Below, in pieces: positions 10,129 to 18,630 of a DNA stretch of 64,000 bases. Numbering within the stretch: position 1 is the first letter of the stretch; every line of letters begins with the position of its first letter. Under the pieces are notes generated by a model, which made no database searches, had not been told where the DNA came from, and was given only the letters and a program-made list of their open reading frames with translations. Both the position numbers and the translations under genes were made by a program. The DNA comes from Arenimonas caeni (GTDB lineage: Bacteria > Pseudomonadota > Gammaproteobacteria > Xanthomonadales > Xanthomonadaceae): assembly GCF_003024235.1 (NCBI RefSeq), contig NZ_KZ679091.1, forward strand, positions 62,001 through 126,000, written 5' to 3'.

Positions 10129-11631
10129 ATGACCCAGCCCAAGACCCGCATAGACTGGGAGCACCTTGCCTCCCGCCTTTCCCCGCGCCACCAGGCCTTC
10201 ATCGACGGCCGCTGGGTGGATGCCGCCAGCGGCAAGACCTTCGACTGCCTGAGCCCGATCGACGGCCGCGTGCTCGCGCACGTGGCCGAGTGCGGCTCCG
10301 AGGACATCGACCGCGCCGTGCGCGCCGCGCGCCGCGCCTTCGACAAGGGCGACTGGTCGCAGGCAAGGCCGGCCGCGCGCAAGAAGGTGCTGGTGCGCTT
10401 CGCCGAGCTGATCAACCAGCACGCCGACGAACTGGCCCTGCTCGAGTCGCTGGACATGGGCAAGCCGATCTCCGACGCGCTCAACGTCGACGTCGCCGCC
10501 TCGGTGCGCTGCATGTCGTGGACCGGCGAGGCCATCGACAAGGTCTACGGCGAAGTGGCCGCCACCGGCCCGGACGAGCTGGGCCTGGTGACGCGCGAGC
10601 CGCTGGGCGTGGTGGGCGCCATCGTGCCCTGGAACTTCCCGATGCTGATGGCCTCCTGGAAGATCGCACCGGCCCTGGCCATGGGCAATTCGGTGGTGCT
10701 CAAGCCGTCCGAGAAATCGCCGCTCAGCGCCCTGCGCCTGGCCGAGCTGGCCATCGAAGCCGGCATCCCCGAGGGCGTGTTCAACGTGGTGCCCGGCTTC
10801 GGCCGCGGCGCCGGCGAGCCGCTGGCCATGCACATGGACGTCGACGGCCTGGTGTTCACCGGTTCGACCGCCGTCGGCAAGCACCTGATGGTCTGCGCCG
10901 GCATGTCGAACATGAAGCGGGCCTACATGGAATGCGGCGGCAAGAGCCCGAACATCGTCTTCGCTGACGCGCCCGACCTCGAGCAGGCGGCCAGGGCGGC
11001 GGCCGTCGGCATCTTCTACAACCAGGGCGAGGTCTGCACCGCCGCCTCGCGCCTGCTGGTGCAGCGTTCGGTCAAGGACGAGTTCGTGGCCATGGTGGCG
11101 AAGTTCGGCGCCGAGATGCAGCCGCGCCACCCGCTAGACCCCGGCGCGCCGATGGGCGCGATGGTGGACGAGGCCCAGACCCGCCGCGTTCTCGACTACA
11201 TCGCCAAGGGCCAGGCCGAGGGTGGCCGCGTGGTGATCGGCGGCGAGCGCCTGCAGACCGTGGACGGCGGCTGCTACATCGCCCCGACCATCTTCGACGA
11301 CGTGGCCCATGGCCACACCATCGCCCGCGAGGAAATTTTCGGGCCGGTGCTGAGCGTGATCGGCTTCGACGACGAAGCCGAGGCCCTGGCCATCGCCAAC
11401 GACAGCGAATACGGCCTGGCCGCCGGCGTGTTCACCTCCGACATCAGCCGCGCCCACCGCGTGGCCCGCAAGCTGCGCGCCGGCAGCGTCTGGGTGAACT
11501 ACTGGGACGGCGGCGACATGACCGCGCCCTTCGGCGGCTACAAGCAGTCGGGCAACGGCCGCGACAAGTCGCTGCACGCCTTCGACAAGTACACCGAGGT
11601 GAAGGCGACCTGGATCAACCTGGCGCCCTGA
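10129..11631 (+). CDS. puuC: Gamma-glutamyl-gamma-aminobutyraldehyde dehydrogenase (PuuC-like ALDH)
   Basis: The 500-residue NAD(P)-dependent aldehyde dehydrogenase should oxidise gamma-glutamyl-gamma-aminobutyraldehyde, or the related 4-aminobutanal/3-aminopropanal. Visible are VPWNFPMLMASWKIAPALAM, the GSTAVGKHLM cofactor loop, the general-base segment MECGGKSPNIV and the catalytic Cys in YNQGEVCTAASRL. The frame is open further upstream, but the ATG at 10129, 10 bases after the puuR stop, matches the family start. It supplies the aldehyde step of the PuuABCD route, whose other members are encoded from 15.8 to 19.4 kb. Confidence 0.9.
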   Translation: MTQPKTRIDWEHLASRLSPRHQAFIDGRWVDAASGKTFDCLSPIDGRVLAHVAECGSEDIDRAVRAARRAFDKGDWSQARPAARKKVLVRFAELINQHADELALLESLDMGKPISDALNVDVAASVRCMSWTGEAIDKVYGEVAATGPDELGLVTREPLGVVGAIVPWNFPMLMASWKIAPALAMGNSVVLKPSEKSPLSALRLAELAIEAGIPEGVFNVVPGFGRGAGEPLAMHMDVDGLVFTGSTAVGKHLMVCAGMSNMKRAYMECGGKSPNIVFADAPDLEQAARAAAVGIFYNQGEVCTAASRLLVQRSVKDEFVAMVAKFGAEMQPRHPLDPGAPMGAMVDEAQTRRVLDYIAKGQAEGGRVVIGGERLQTVDGGCYIAPTIFDDVAHGHTIAREEIFGPVLSVIGFDDEAEALAIANDSEYGLAAGVFTSDISRAHRVARKLRAGSVWVNYWDGGDMTAPFGGYKQSGNGRDKSLHAFDKYTEVKATWINLAP

Positions 11632-11634
11632 GTC

Positions 11635-13152
11635 TCAGGCGATCGGCGCCGGCCCCTCGAGGCGCCGGCGCAGGGCGATGATCACTGCCATGCCGGCCAG
11701 GCTCAGGCCGCCGCAGAGCCAGGCGGCCTGTTCCAGGGTGCGGGTGTAGACGGTCCGGGCGGCGGCCAGCATCGGCTCGCCGGCGGCGCCCAGTTCGCGC
11801 GCCGCACCAACGGCGCCACCGAGAGTATCGCGCGCGGCGTCCAGCGCCGCGGGCGGCAGGCCCGCCGGCAGGCTGGTGTCGATGCCGCCGCGGTAGAGCG
11901 CGGTGACGATGCTGCCCAGCACCGCGATGCCGAGCGCGCCGCCGAATTCGAAGCTGGTTTCCGACATGCCCGAGGCCACGCCCGCGCGTTCCGGTGCCAC
12001 GGCCGACATCACCAGCCCGGTGGTCAGCGCGCCGATCGGCGCCAGGCCCAGGCAAAAGACCGTGTAGCCGAGCATCAGCCAGCCGAAGGGCAGCGCGCCC
12101 AGCTGCGTGAGCAGGGCGAAGCCGAGCACCGACAGGCCCAGGCCGCCGGCGATCACCTGGCCCACGCCAAGCCGCCGGGCCAGCGGCGGCCCGGCCAGCG
12201 AGCCGAACACGAACACGATGCCCGAGGGCAGGGTCCAGAGCCCGGCCTCGAGCGGCGAGAGGCCGAGCACGAGCTGGAAATACTGGGCGATGAACAGGAA
12301 GAAGCCGAAGGCCACGAACATCGTGATGATGTTGCAGGCCAGGGCGGCGCCGAAGCGCGGCTCGGCGAACAGGCGCACGTCGATCATCGGGTCGGCCAGC
12401 CGGCGCTGCCGGCGCAGGAAGGCGGCCGCCAGCAGGGCGCCGAGCACCACGGCCAGCAGCGGGATGGCGGCGAGACCGCCCTCGGCCAGGCGCTTGATCC
12501 CGTAGATCACCGACAGCACGGCGGTGGTCGCCAGCACGGCGCTGGCCAGGTCGAGCCGGCCGGCGTTCTCGTCGCGGAATTCCGGCAGCAGCAGCGGCCC
12601 GAGCACCAGCAGCAGGAGCATCGCCGGCACGGCGATCAGGAACACCGAGCCCCACCAGTAATGCTCGAGCAGCAGGCCGCCGAACAGCGGCCCGAGGATG
12701 CCGCCGGCCGAGAATGCCGCCACCCACACCCCGATGGCGAAGCCACGCTGGGCCTCGTCCAGGAACATGTTGCGGATCAGCGACAGCGTCGAGGGCGAGA
12801 GCGTGGCTGCCGTGACGCCGAGCAGGGCCCGGCTGGCGATCAGCATTTCCGCGCTGGTGGAAAACGCCGCCAGCACCGAGGCCGCGCCGAACGCTGCGGC
12901 GCCGATCATCAGCAGCCTGCGCCGGCCGATGCGGTCGCCCAGCGTGCCCATCGTCACCAGGAAGCCGGCCAGCAGGAAGCCGTAGATGTCCACGATCCAC
13001 AGCAGCTGGGCGGAACTGGGCCGCAGCTGCTCGGCGATCTGCGGCAGTGCCAGGTACAGCACCGTCAGGTCCATCGAATAGATCAGGCAGGGCAGGGCCA
13101 GCACGGCCAGGCCGATCCATTCGCGGGCGGTGGCTTGGGCAGGGGCGGGCAT
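11635..13152 (-). CDS. MFS drug/cation efflux transporter, DHA2 (14-TM) family, SmvA-like
   Basis: This 505-residue integral membrane protein of the major facilitator superfamily has about 14 predicted hydrophobic segments. It carries the MFS loop 2-3 motif GTLGDRIGRRRLLMIG and the motif C-like stretch WVAAFSAGGILGPLFGG, both marks of proton-driven drug:H+ antiporters. The N-terminus LAVLALPCLIYSMDLTVLYLALP resembles SmvA-type quaternary-ammonium or methyl-viologen pumps. It is convergent with puuC, with 3 bases between stops. A role exporting amines or dyes is possible, but the substrate cannot be deduced. Confidence 0.85.
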   Translation of the reverse strand: MPAPAQATAREWIGLAVLALPCLIYSMDLTVLYLALPQIAEQLRPSSAQLLWIVDIYGFLLAGFLVTMGTLGDRIGRRRLLMIGAAAFGAASVLAAFSTSAEMLIASRALLGVTAATLSPSTLSLIRNMFLDEAQRGFAIGVWVAAFSAGGILGPLFGGLLLEHYWWGSVFLIAVPAMLLLLVLGPLLLPEFRDENAGRLDLASAVLATTAVLSVIYGIKRLAEGGLAAIPLLAVVLGALLAAAFLRRQRRLADPMIDVRLFAEPRFGAALACNIITMFVAFGFFLFIAQYFQLVLGLSPLEAGLWTLPSGIVFVFGSLAGPPLARRLGVGQVIAGGLGLSVLGFALLTQLGALPFGWLMLGYTVFCLGLAPIGALTTGLVMSAVAPERAGVASGMSETSFEFGGALGIAVLGSIVTALYRGGIDTSLPAGLPPAALDAARDTLGGAVGAARELGAAGEPMLAAARTVYTRTLEQAAWLCGGLSLAGMAVIIALRRRLEGPAPIA

Positions 13153-13283
13153 GCGTCGGGCGGGCTCTGGCTGTGCGACAGTATGCCCGCCGGGCGTCGG
13201 GCGGGGCGCGCTTGATGCGCGTCAAGCCCCGGCGGCCGCAGGAAGCACAAACTCACGGTATCCAAGCGCGGGGGCCACGAGCC

Positions 13284-14549
13284 ATGCGAGTTAAGTCGGG
13301 CGTTTTCCTTCCGTTCCTGGCGGTCGTTTCGCTGGCCGTGGTGCTGGCCGAGGTCCCGTCCGCCACCTGGGCCTCCACCGGCACCCTGAGCCTGGCCAGC
13401 GGCGTCACCGCCCTGGTGTTCATGGCCATGGCGGCGCTGCTCGGCTCGCGCTGGACCTGGCTCGAGGACGTGTTCGGCGGCCTCGACCGTGTTTACGAGG
13501 TGCATAAGTGGCTCGGCGTCTGGGCCCTGGTGCTGGCCTCGGTGCACCTGGTGTTCAAGGCGGGTGCCCCCGAATGGGAGGTGGCCTCGATCCTGGCGCT
13601 GCCGCCTTACTGGACGCGCCTGGTGCGGCAGCTGAGCTACGTGGCGCTGGTGGTGATCGTGCTGCTGGCGCTCAACCGCAAGATCCCCTACGGGCAGTGG
13701 CGCTGGTGGCACAAGCTGTCCGGCCCGCTGTTCGTGGTCGTCGTTTTGCACTGGCTGAGCTTCAAGTCGCCGATCGCGTTGGGCTCGCCGGCGGGCCTGT
13801 GGCTGGCCACCTGCGCCACATTCGGTCTGGCGGGCGCCGCCTGGAAGCTGCTGCTGTACCCCTTCCTGGCCCCGCACGCCGAATACAGGCTAACCCACGT
13901 CGAACCCGGCGTGGCCTCGGTGCGGCTCGAACTCGAGCCGGTGGGCAAGCCCGTGCCCTTCGAGGCCGGGCAGTTCGCCTTCCTGCGCTTCCTGCACGCC
14001 GGCCTGCGCGAGCCACATCCGTTCACGATCGCCAGCGGCACGGGTGCCGGCAAGCCGGTGCAGTTCGTGATCCGGGCGCTGGGTGATTACACCGACCGCC
14101 TCGTGGCCGAGGCCAAGCCGGGCATGCGCGCCGAGGTCTACGCGCCGTTCGGGCGCTTCAAGCGTCCCGCCGGCGGTGGCCATGAGGTCTGGATCGGCGG
14201 CGGCGTGGGGCTCTCGCCGTTCATCGCCTGGCTGCACGACGGTTCGCGCCAGGACCTGGCCAAGGTCACGCTGTTCAACTTCCAGACGCCGGGCCGCGGT
14301 TTCCCCGGGGTGGAGGAACTGGCGGCCGATGCCCGCATGCGCGGCGCCGACTGGGTGGAGGTGAGCGACGGGCCCGATTCGCCCGTCTTCGCCGATCGCT
14401 TCGGCTGGCTCGTCGGGCAGGTAGGCGCCGATCGCGTCTCGGTCTGCTTCTGCGGCCCCAGGGGCCTGCTCACCAAGGTGCGCGCCGAAATGGCCCGCCT
14501 CGGCGTGCCGGCTTCGAAGCTGCGCTACGAGCAGTTCGAGTTCCGCTGA
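13284..14549 (+). CDS. Ferric-reductase-like transmembrane flavoprotein (NADPH oxidase/FRE family)
   Basis: The 421-residue protein joins an N-terminal membrane domain (about six helices, residues 5-195) to a C-terminal ferredoxin-NADP reductase domain. The membrane part has the haem-ligand-type histidines in VHKWLGVWALVLASVHLVF and WWHKLSGPLFVVVVLHWLSF. The reductase part shows the FAD motif PHPFTIAS and the nucleotide motif IGGGVGLSPFIAWL. It likely passes electrons from NAD(P)H through FAD and haem b across the membrane. An earlier ATG at 13215 exists. The one at 13284 is preferred because the first helix starts there. Acceptor (Fe3+, O2 or a protein) is unknown. Confidence 0.82.
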   Translation: MRVKSGVFLPFLAVVSLAVVLAEVPSATWASTGTLSLASGVTALVFMAMAALLGSRWTWLEDVFGGLDRVYEVHKWLGVWALVLASVHLVFKAGAPEWEVASILALPPYWTRLVRQLSYVALVVIVLLALNRKIPYGQWRWWHKLSGPLFVVVVLHWLSFKSPIALGSPAGLWLATCATFGLAGAAWKLLLYPFLAPHAEYRLTHVEPGVASVRLELEPVGKPVPFEAGQFAFLRFLHAGLREPHPFTIASGTGAGKPVQFVIRALGDYTDRLVAEAKPGMRAEVYAPFGRFKRPAGGGHEVWIGGGVGLSPFIAWLHDGSRQDLAKVTLFNFQTPGRGFPGVEELAADARMRGADWVEVSDGPDSPVFADRFGWLVGQVGADRVSVCFCGPRGLLTKVRAEMARLGVPASKLRYEQFEFR

Positions 14550-14627
14550 GCCCCCTGGCGGGCCCCGCGGGCCGGAAATGGCGCCGGCGCCCGTTTGCTG
14601 CATTCAGGCAAACAAGGGGAGCCCGCC

Positions 14628-15161
14628 ATGTCCGGACGGACCATCGCCGTACCCAGCGTCGTGGTTTACCTGGTCGCCCTCGGCGTCCTGGGGCTGGTCG
14701 CCTTCCTGGTGGCGCTGATCACCGACCGCAACCCGCTGCCGTTCCCCGACAGGGACTATCACGTGTTCTCGGCCAGCTCGCCCGAGGCGCTCATCGCGCT
14801 GGAGCAGCTGATGCAGAACCAGGGCCACCGGCCGCGCTTTCGCATCGATTCGCCGGGGGTCGACCGCACCGTCTTCAGCAACGGCACGATCATCAACCAT
14901 CCGAGCCCGGAGATGTTCAATGCGCTGGGCCAGCCCGCCGGTGCGCTGGGCTTCGTGGTCGACGATCCCGAGGCCGCGGCGCGCGACGCCGTCGCGCTGC
15001 TTCAGGCTGCCGGCCTTCAGGCCGAACTGGTGCTGGATGCCGAACCCGGCCTGCCCATCGCCTTCGTCAAGACCAACGCGCTCATCAGCGGCGCGATCGT
15101 CTACCGCAAGCACGTGCTGGAGATGGGCCAGAAGCCGCCGGCCTGGACGCCGCGGAGCTAG
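14628..15161 (+). CDS. Hypothetical protein with one N-terminal membrane anchor
   Basis: The 177-residue protein has a single hydrophobic helix near its start (SVVVYLVALGVLGLVAFLVALI), then a soluble domain of about 145 residues with no motif recognised. A ribosome site AAGGGGAG lies 6 bases before the ATG at 14628. The soluble part contains an alternating alpha/beta pattern around NQGHRPRFRIDSPGVDRTVF and GALGFVVDDPEAAARDAVALLQAAG. Just upstream GTTTGC and GCAAAC form a short dyad. It follows the ferric-reductase-like gene on the same strand by 78 bases, and its stop abuts that of the convergent gene. No function is proposed. Confidence 0.7.
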   Translation: MSGRTIAVPSVVVYLVALGVLGLVAFLVALITDRNPLPFPDRDYHVFSASSPEALIALEQLMQNQGHRPRFRIDSPGVDRTVFSNGTIINHPSPEMFNALGQPAGALGFVVDDPEAAARDAVALLQAAGLQAELVLDAEPGLPIAFVKTNALISGAIVYRKHVLEMGQKPPAWTPRS

Positions 15162-15851
15162 TCAGCGCCGTATCGTCTGCTCGCCGAGCGCGAAGGCTTC
15201 GATGGCGTCGGCCAGCGGGCGAAGCAGCGGCGTGTCACCCGCCTGCTCGCAGCGCCGGATAATCCCGAAGTAGCGCCCCCTGACGCAGGACTCCAGCGTG
15301 TCCGTGTCCCCGTCGCAGAACCCAGGGTCCTGGTCCGATGCCATCTGAGGAAAATTTCCCTCGAGCAGCATGGTCCGGAAGGCCTCGGCCGATGAGGCGT
15401 CGAGGGCGTTCTTGGTTGTGGAGGTCACTTCCCAATCAAAGGGGCTTTCCATCAATTCGTGCGTGACCTCACCGCCGCGTTCCAATCGAATGGTTACCCG
15501 CGCGGCCCTCATTTGTCCCCCGATCGGGATGCTTGTGCGCGAGAGCACATAGATCTCCGGCGCGTTCGTGGATTCGAAGCCGCATACATCGCCAAGCCAT
15601 TCGCCGCGATAGCGATTGACCTGCATCTCACGGAGTGCATGGATTGCCTGGCGATGCCGGAGGTCGGCGATATCCAAGGCAGGGGTCTTGATCCGATCCG
15701 CACCTAATGGCGCCGGGGCAGCGGGGGGCGATTGGCCGAAATGGATAGCCGCGGCGACCGCTAGGGACAGGAGGAGCACAAGGAAGGCGATTCGAGGCAA
15801 GCTCGGCGATTGCCTGCGCCGCCACGGCGTGTTGTGTTTACCAGAGCGCAT
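15162..15851 (-). CDS. Hypothetical membrane-anchored or secreted protein
   Basis: The 229-residue protein begins MRSGKHNTPWRRRQSPSLPRIAFLVLLLSLAVAAA, a basic N-region followed by a hydrophobic segment. It is thus a signal anchor or signal peptide. The remainder has four Cys (in GDVCGFES, PGFCDGD, LESCVRG and RRCEQAG) that could form two disulfides outside the cytoplasm. The ATG at 15851 overlaps the end of puuB by 14 bases. The middle of the gene (about 15360-15560) is visibly less GC-rich and uses more A/T-ending codons than its neighbours, suggesting recent acquisition or relaxed selection. No family is recognised. Confidence 0.65.
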   Translation of the reverse strand: MRSGKHNTPWRRRQSPSLPRIAFLVLLLSLAVAAAIHFGQSPPAAPAPLGADRIKTPALDIADLRHRQAIHALREMQVNRYRGEWLGDVCGFESTNAPEIYVLSRTSIPIGGQMRAARVTIRLERGGEVTHELMESPFDWEVTSTTKNALDASSAEAFRTMLLEGNFPQMASDQDPGFCDGDTDTLESCVRGRYFGIIRRCEQAGDTPLLRPLADAIEAFALGEQTIRR

Positions 15852-17127
15852 CACGCAGCTTGTACCACGCCATCGCGGCGACCAGCAGGGGCGTGCGCAG
15901 GGCGCGGCCGCCGGGGAAGGGGCGGTGCGGGATGCGGGCGAAGGCGTCCAGGCGCGAGGCCTGGCCGCGGATGGCCTCGGCGATGACCCGGCCGGCCAGG
16001 CCGGTGGCGGCCACGCCGTGGCCGCTGAAACCCTGGGCGAAATAGACGTTGTCGCCCAGCCGGCCCCAGTGCGGGGCGCGGTTGAGGCTGATGTCGATCA
16101 GTCCGCCCCAGACCTGCTCGAACTTCACGTCGGCCAGCTGCGGGAAAACCCGGCGCAGGCGCCCGGTCATCACGCCCGGCAGGTTGGGCGGGGGCAGGGT
16201 GGAGTAGCTGGCGCGGCCGCCGAAAAGCAGCCGGTGGTCGGCGCTGAGCCGGAAGTAGTCCAGCGCCCAGTTGATGTCGGCCACGGCCATGTCGTTGCGG
16301 ATCAGGGCGCGGGCGCGCTCTTCGCCCAGCGGCTCGGTGGCGCCGACGTAGGTGCCCACCGGCATGATCTTGCTGTCGAGCTCCGGCGCGATGCCATGGG
16401 CGAGCGCGTTGCCGGCCAGCACGACGAAGCCGGCCTCGACCTCGCCGCTGGCGGTGCGCAGCACGGGCCGCGCGCCGCGCGTTAGCGAAAGCACCTCGCT
16501 GCGCTCGAAGATGCGTGCGCCGGCCGCCTCGGCGGCGCGGGCGACGCCCAGGGTGTAGTTGAGCGGATGCAGGTGGCCCGAGCGCGGGTCGAACAAGGCG
16601 CCGATGTAGCGCGGGCTGGGCAGCACGGCCTGCAGCTGCTCGCGCTCCCACCAGTCCACGGCGTAGCCGTAGTTGTTCGCCAGGTCGGCCTGCCAGCCCT
16701 TGAGCTCGGCGACGTGGCGCGGCTTGATCGCCACGTGGGCGTGGCCGTCGCGCCAGTGCGCGTCGATGCCGTGCCGGGCGATGCGTTGCTTCACCAGCTC
16801 GACGCCTTCGACCGACCAGTCGAACAGCCGTTTCGATTCCTCGGGGCCGAGCATTGCCGCGATCTTCGACTGGTCGCAGCCGAAACCGAAGATCACCTGG
16901 CCGCCGTTGCGGCCGCTGGCGCCCCAGCCCACGCGTTCGGCCTCGAGCACCACCACGTCCAGGCCGGCTTCGGCCAGTTCGAGCGCGGCCGAAAGGCCGG
17001 AAAGCCCGGCGCCCATCACCGCCACGTCGCAGCGGATGCGTCCCCCGAGCGCCGGCCTCGCCGGCGAAGGCGTGGCCGAACGCGAGTACCACGAGTCCAC
17101 GTGCGCCGCGGGCTTGCGCACGGCCAT
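15838..17127 (-). CDS. puuB: Gamma-glutamylputrescine oxidoreductase (PuuB-like FAD amine oxidase)
   Basis: The 429-residue DAO-type flavoenzyme should oxidise gamma-glutamylputrescine to gamma-glutamyl-gamma-aminobutyraldehyde, releasing ammonia and H2O2. The dinucleotide fold is CDVAVMGAGLSGLSAALELAE (about residues 33-53), followed by the Glu-ribose segment VVVLEAERVGWGASGRNGGQ. The C-terminal FAD segment is YFAQGFSGHGVAATGLAG. The N-terminal DSWYSRSA also fits PuuB. It lies one base after puuA on the minus strand, an operon arrangement matching the enzyme order of the pathway. Confidence 0.92.
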   Translation of the reverse strand: MAVRKPAAHVDSWYSRSATPSPARPALGGRIRCDVAVMGAGLSGLSAALELAEAGLDVVVLEAERVGWGASGRNGGQVIFGFGCDQSKIAAMLGPEESKRLFDWSVEGVELVKQRIARHGIDAHWRDGHAHVAIKPRHVAELKGWQADLANNYGYAVDWWEREQLQAVLPSPRYIGALFDPRSGHLHPLNYTLGVARAAEAAGARIFERSEVLSLTRGARPVLRTASGEVEAGFVVLAGNALAHGIAPELDSKIMPVGTYVGATEPLGEERARALIRNDMAVADINWALDYFRLSADHRLLFGGRASYSTLPPPNLPGVMTGRLRRVFPQLADVKFEQVWGGLIDISLNRAPHWGRLGDNVYFAQGFSGHGVAATGLAGRVIAEAIRGQASRLDAFARIPHRPFPGGRALRTPLLVAAMAWYKLRDALW

Positions 17128-17128
17128 G

Positions 17129-18496
17129 TCAGACCTGCCGCAGGTACCAGTCGACTTCCAGCGAGGTCACCTCGCGCTGGAAGCTGCGCAGCTCCTTGAG
17201 CTTCTGCTGGCCGTAGATGTGCCGGAAGCGCTCGCCGAAGTGCCGCACGACGAAGTCGCTGGCCAGGAAATCCTGCAGGGTGTCGCGCCAGTACAGCTCG
17301 CGCGGCTCGCCCTGCTCGTAGGCGTTGCCCACCGTCGGCGCGCCCGGGTCGCCCTTGTCGCGCAGGCCCTGCAGCATGCCGGCCAGCACCGCGGCGGTGA
17401 CCAGGTAGGGGTTGGCGTCGGCACCGGCGATGCGGTGCTCGATGCGCACGTTGTCGCGGTTGCTGTGCGGGATGCGCATGGCCACCGTGCGGTTGTTGAA
17501 GCCCCAGGCGTCGTTGAGCGGCACGAAGGCGTTGAGCACGAAGCGCCGGTAGCTGTTGGCGTGCGGCGCGAACATCAGCATGCAGTCGCGGCTGGCGGCC
17601 TGCAGGCCGGCCACGGCGTGGCGCAGCGCGTCGCTGGGCGCGGACGGCTCGCAGGCGAAGATGTTCTTGCCCTGCGCGTCGAGCACGCTGGCGTGGATGT
17701 GCGCGCCGCTTCCGGCCTGGTCGGCGAAAGGCTTGGCCATGAAGCTGGCCAGCAGCCCGCGCCGGGTGGCGACGGCCTTGATGGCGCGCTTGAGCATGAT
17801 CGCGTCGTCGCAGGCCTGCAGCGCGTCGGCGCGGTGCTTGAGGTTGATCTCGAACTGGCCGGGTGCGTATTCGGCCACGGCGGTGTCGGCCGGGATGCCC
17901 TGGGCGCGGCAGGCGGCGGCGACCTCGTCGGTGAATTCGCGGTAGTCGTCAAGGTCCTGGATGTAATAGACCTGCGTACTGAGGTTGCGCTCGCCGGTGC
18001 CCGGGTTGCGCGCCACCTGCGGGTGGCCGCGTCCGTCGAGCTGGTTGTCGAGCAGGTAGAACTCCAGTTCCACCGCCACCACCGGGGTCAGGCCCTGGGC
18101 CTGGTACTCGGTCAGCACGCGCCGCAGTACTTCTCGCGGCTGCACTTCGAACAGGCCGCCAGCGCCGTCTTCCATCTGCAGCAGCAGCTGGGCCGAGGGG
18201 CGGGGCTGCCAGGGCACGGGCCGCAGGCTGCCCGGCACCGGCCGGCAGATGCGGTCCTCGTCGCCGATGTCGTAGCCCAGGCCGGTTTCCTCGACGGTGT
18301 TGCCGGTGATGTCGGTGGCGATCAGCGACATCGGCAGGCAGACGCCGTCCTTGTAGATCTTCTCCAGCGCGTCGCGGCTGATGCGCTTGCCGCGCAGCAG
18401 GCCGTTCATGTCCGGCAGCAGCAGGTCGACCTGCTCGCAGTCCCGGAGCTGGGCCAGGGTGGCGGCGTCTTGGTCGGGCAGGGCGAGTTGGGTCAT
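17129..18496 (-). CDS. puuA: Gamma-glutamylputrescine synthetase (glutamine-synthetase family, PuuA-like)
   Basis: The 455-residue GS-fold ligase likely couples glutamate to putrescine with ATP as the first step of the gamma-glutamylated route. GS active-site segments are visible: VAVELEFYLLD (metal Glu), GSGAHIHASV (nucleotide/metal His) and RIPHSNRDNVRIEHR (ATP/phosphate Arg), plus GADANPYL. The ATG at 18496 was chosen over the longer frame because it lies about 27 bases after the extended -10 at 18523. It leads the puuA-puuB operon and diverges from puuD. Specificity for putrescine is inferred from context. Confidence 0.9.
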   Translation of the reverse strand: MTQLALPDQDAATLAQLRDCEQVDLLLPDMNGLLRGKRISRDALEKIYKDGVCLPMSLIATDITGNTVEETGLGYDIGDEDRICRPVPGSLRPVPWQPRPSAQLLLQMEDGAGGLFEVQPREVLRRVLTEYQAQGLTPVVAVELEFYLLDNQLDGRGHPQVARNPGTGERNLSTQVYYIQDLDDYREFTDEVAAACRAQGIPADTAVAEYAPGQFEINLKHRADALQACDDAIMLKRAIKAVATRRGLLASFMAKPFADQAGSGAHIHASVLDAQGKNIFACEPSAPSDALRHAVAGLQAASRDCMLMFAPHANSYRRFVLNAFVPLNDAWGFNNRTVAMRIPHSNRDNVRIEHRIAGADANPYLVTAAVLAGMLQGLRDKGDPGAPTVGNAYEQGEPRELYWRDTLQDFLASDFVVRHFGERFRHIYGQQKLKELRSFQREVTSLEVDWYLRQV

Positions 18497-18522
18497 TTCG
18501 GGGCATCCGCGGCGGTCGCCGG

Positions 18523-18550
18523 AGTCTAGCATCGGCGTCCGCAATGTAAA
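18523..18550 (-). promoter_or_regulatory. Candidate sigma-70 promoter of puuAB
   Basis: Read on the minus strand, TTTACA (complement of 18545-18550) is followed after 16 bases by TAGACT (complement of 18523-18528). The -10 is preceded by TGC, making it an extended -10. It predicts a leader of about 20 bases before the puuA ATG at 18496. Confidence 0.55.
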
Positions 18551-18576
18551 GAATCCTCATCATTTGGACCCCCGCG

Positions 18577-18589
18577 TTGATAAAATCAA
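18577..18589. promoter_or_regulatory. Candidate operator palindrome in the puuA/puuD spacer
   Basis: TTGATAAAATCAA is a perfect dyad of 5-base arms around AAA, and it overlaps the -10-like TAAAAT (18581-18586) on the puuD side. AT-rich palindromes of this sort stand out in GC-rich DNA and could bind the PuuR-like regulator. This is inferred from position only. Confidence 0.4.
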
Positions 18590-18630
18590 ACGGCCGGGGT
18601 AAGGTCGGCCATCCCCTCGCCGAGGCTCGT

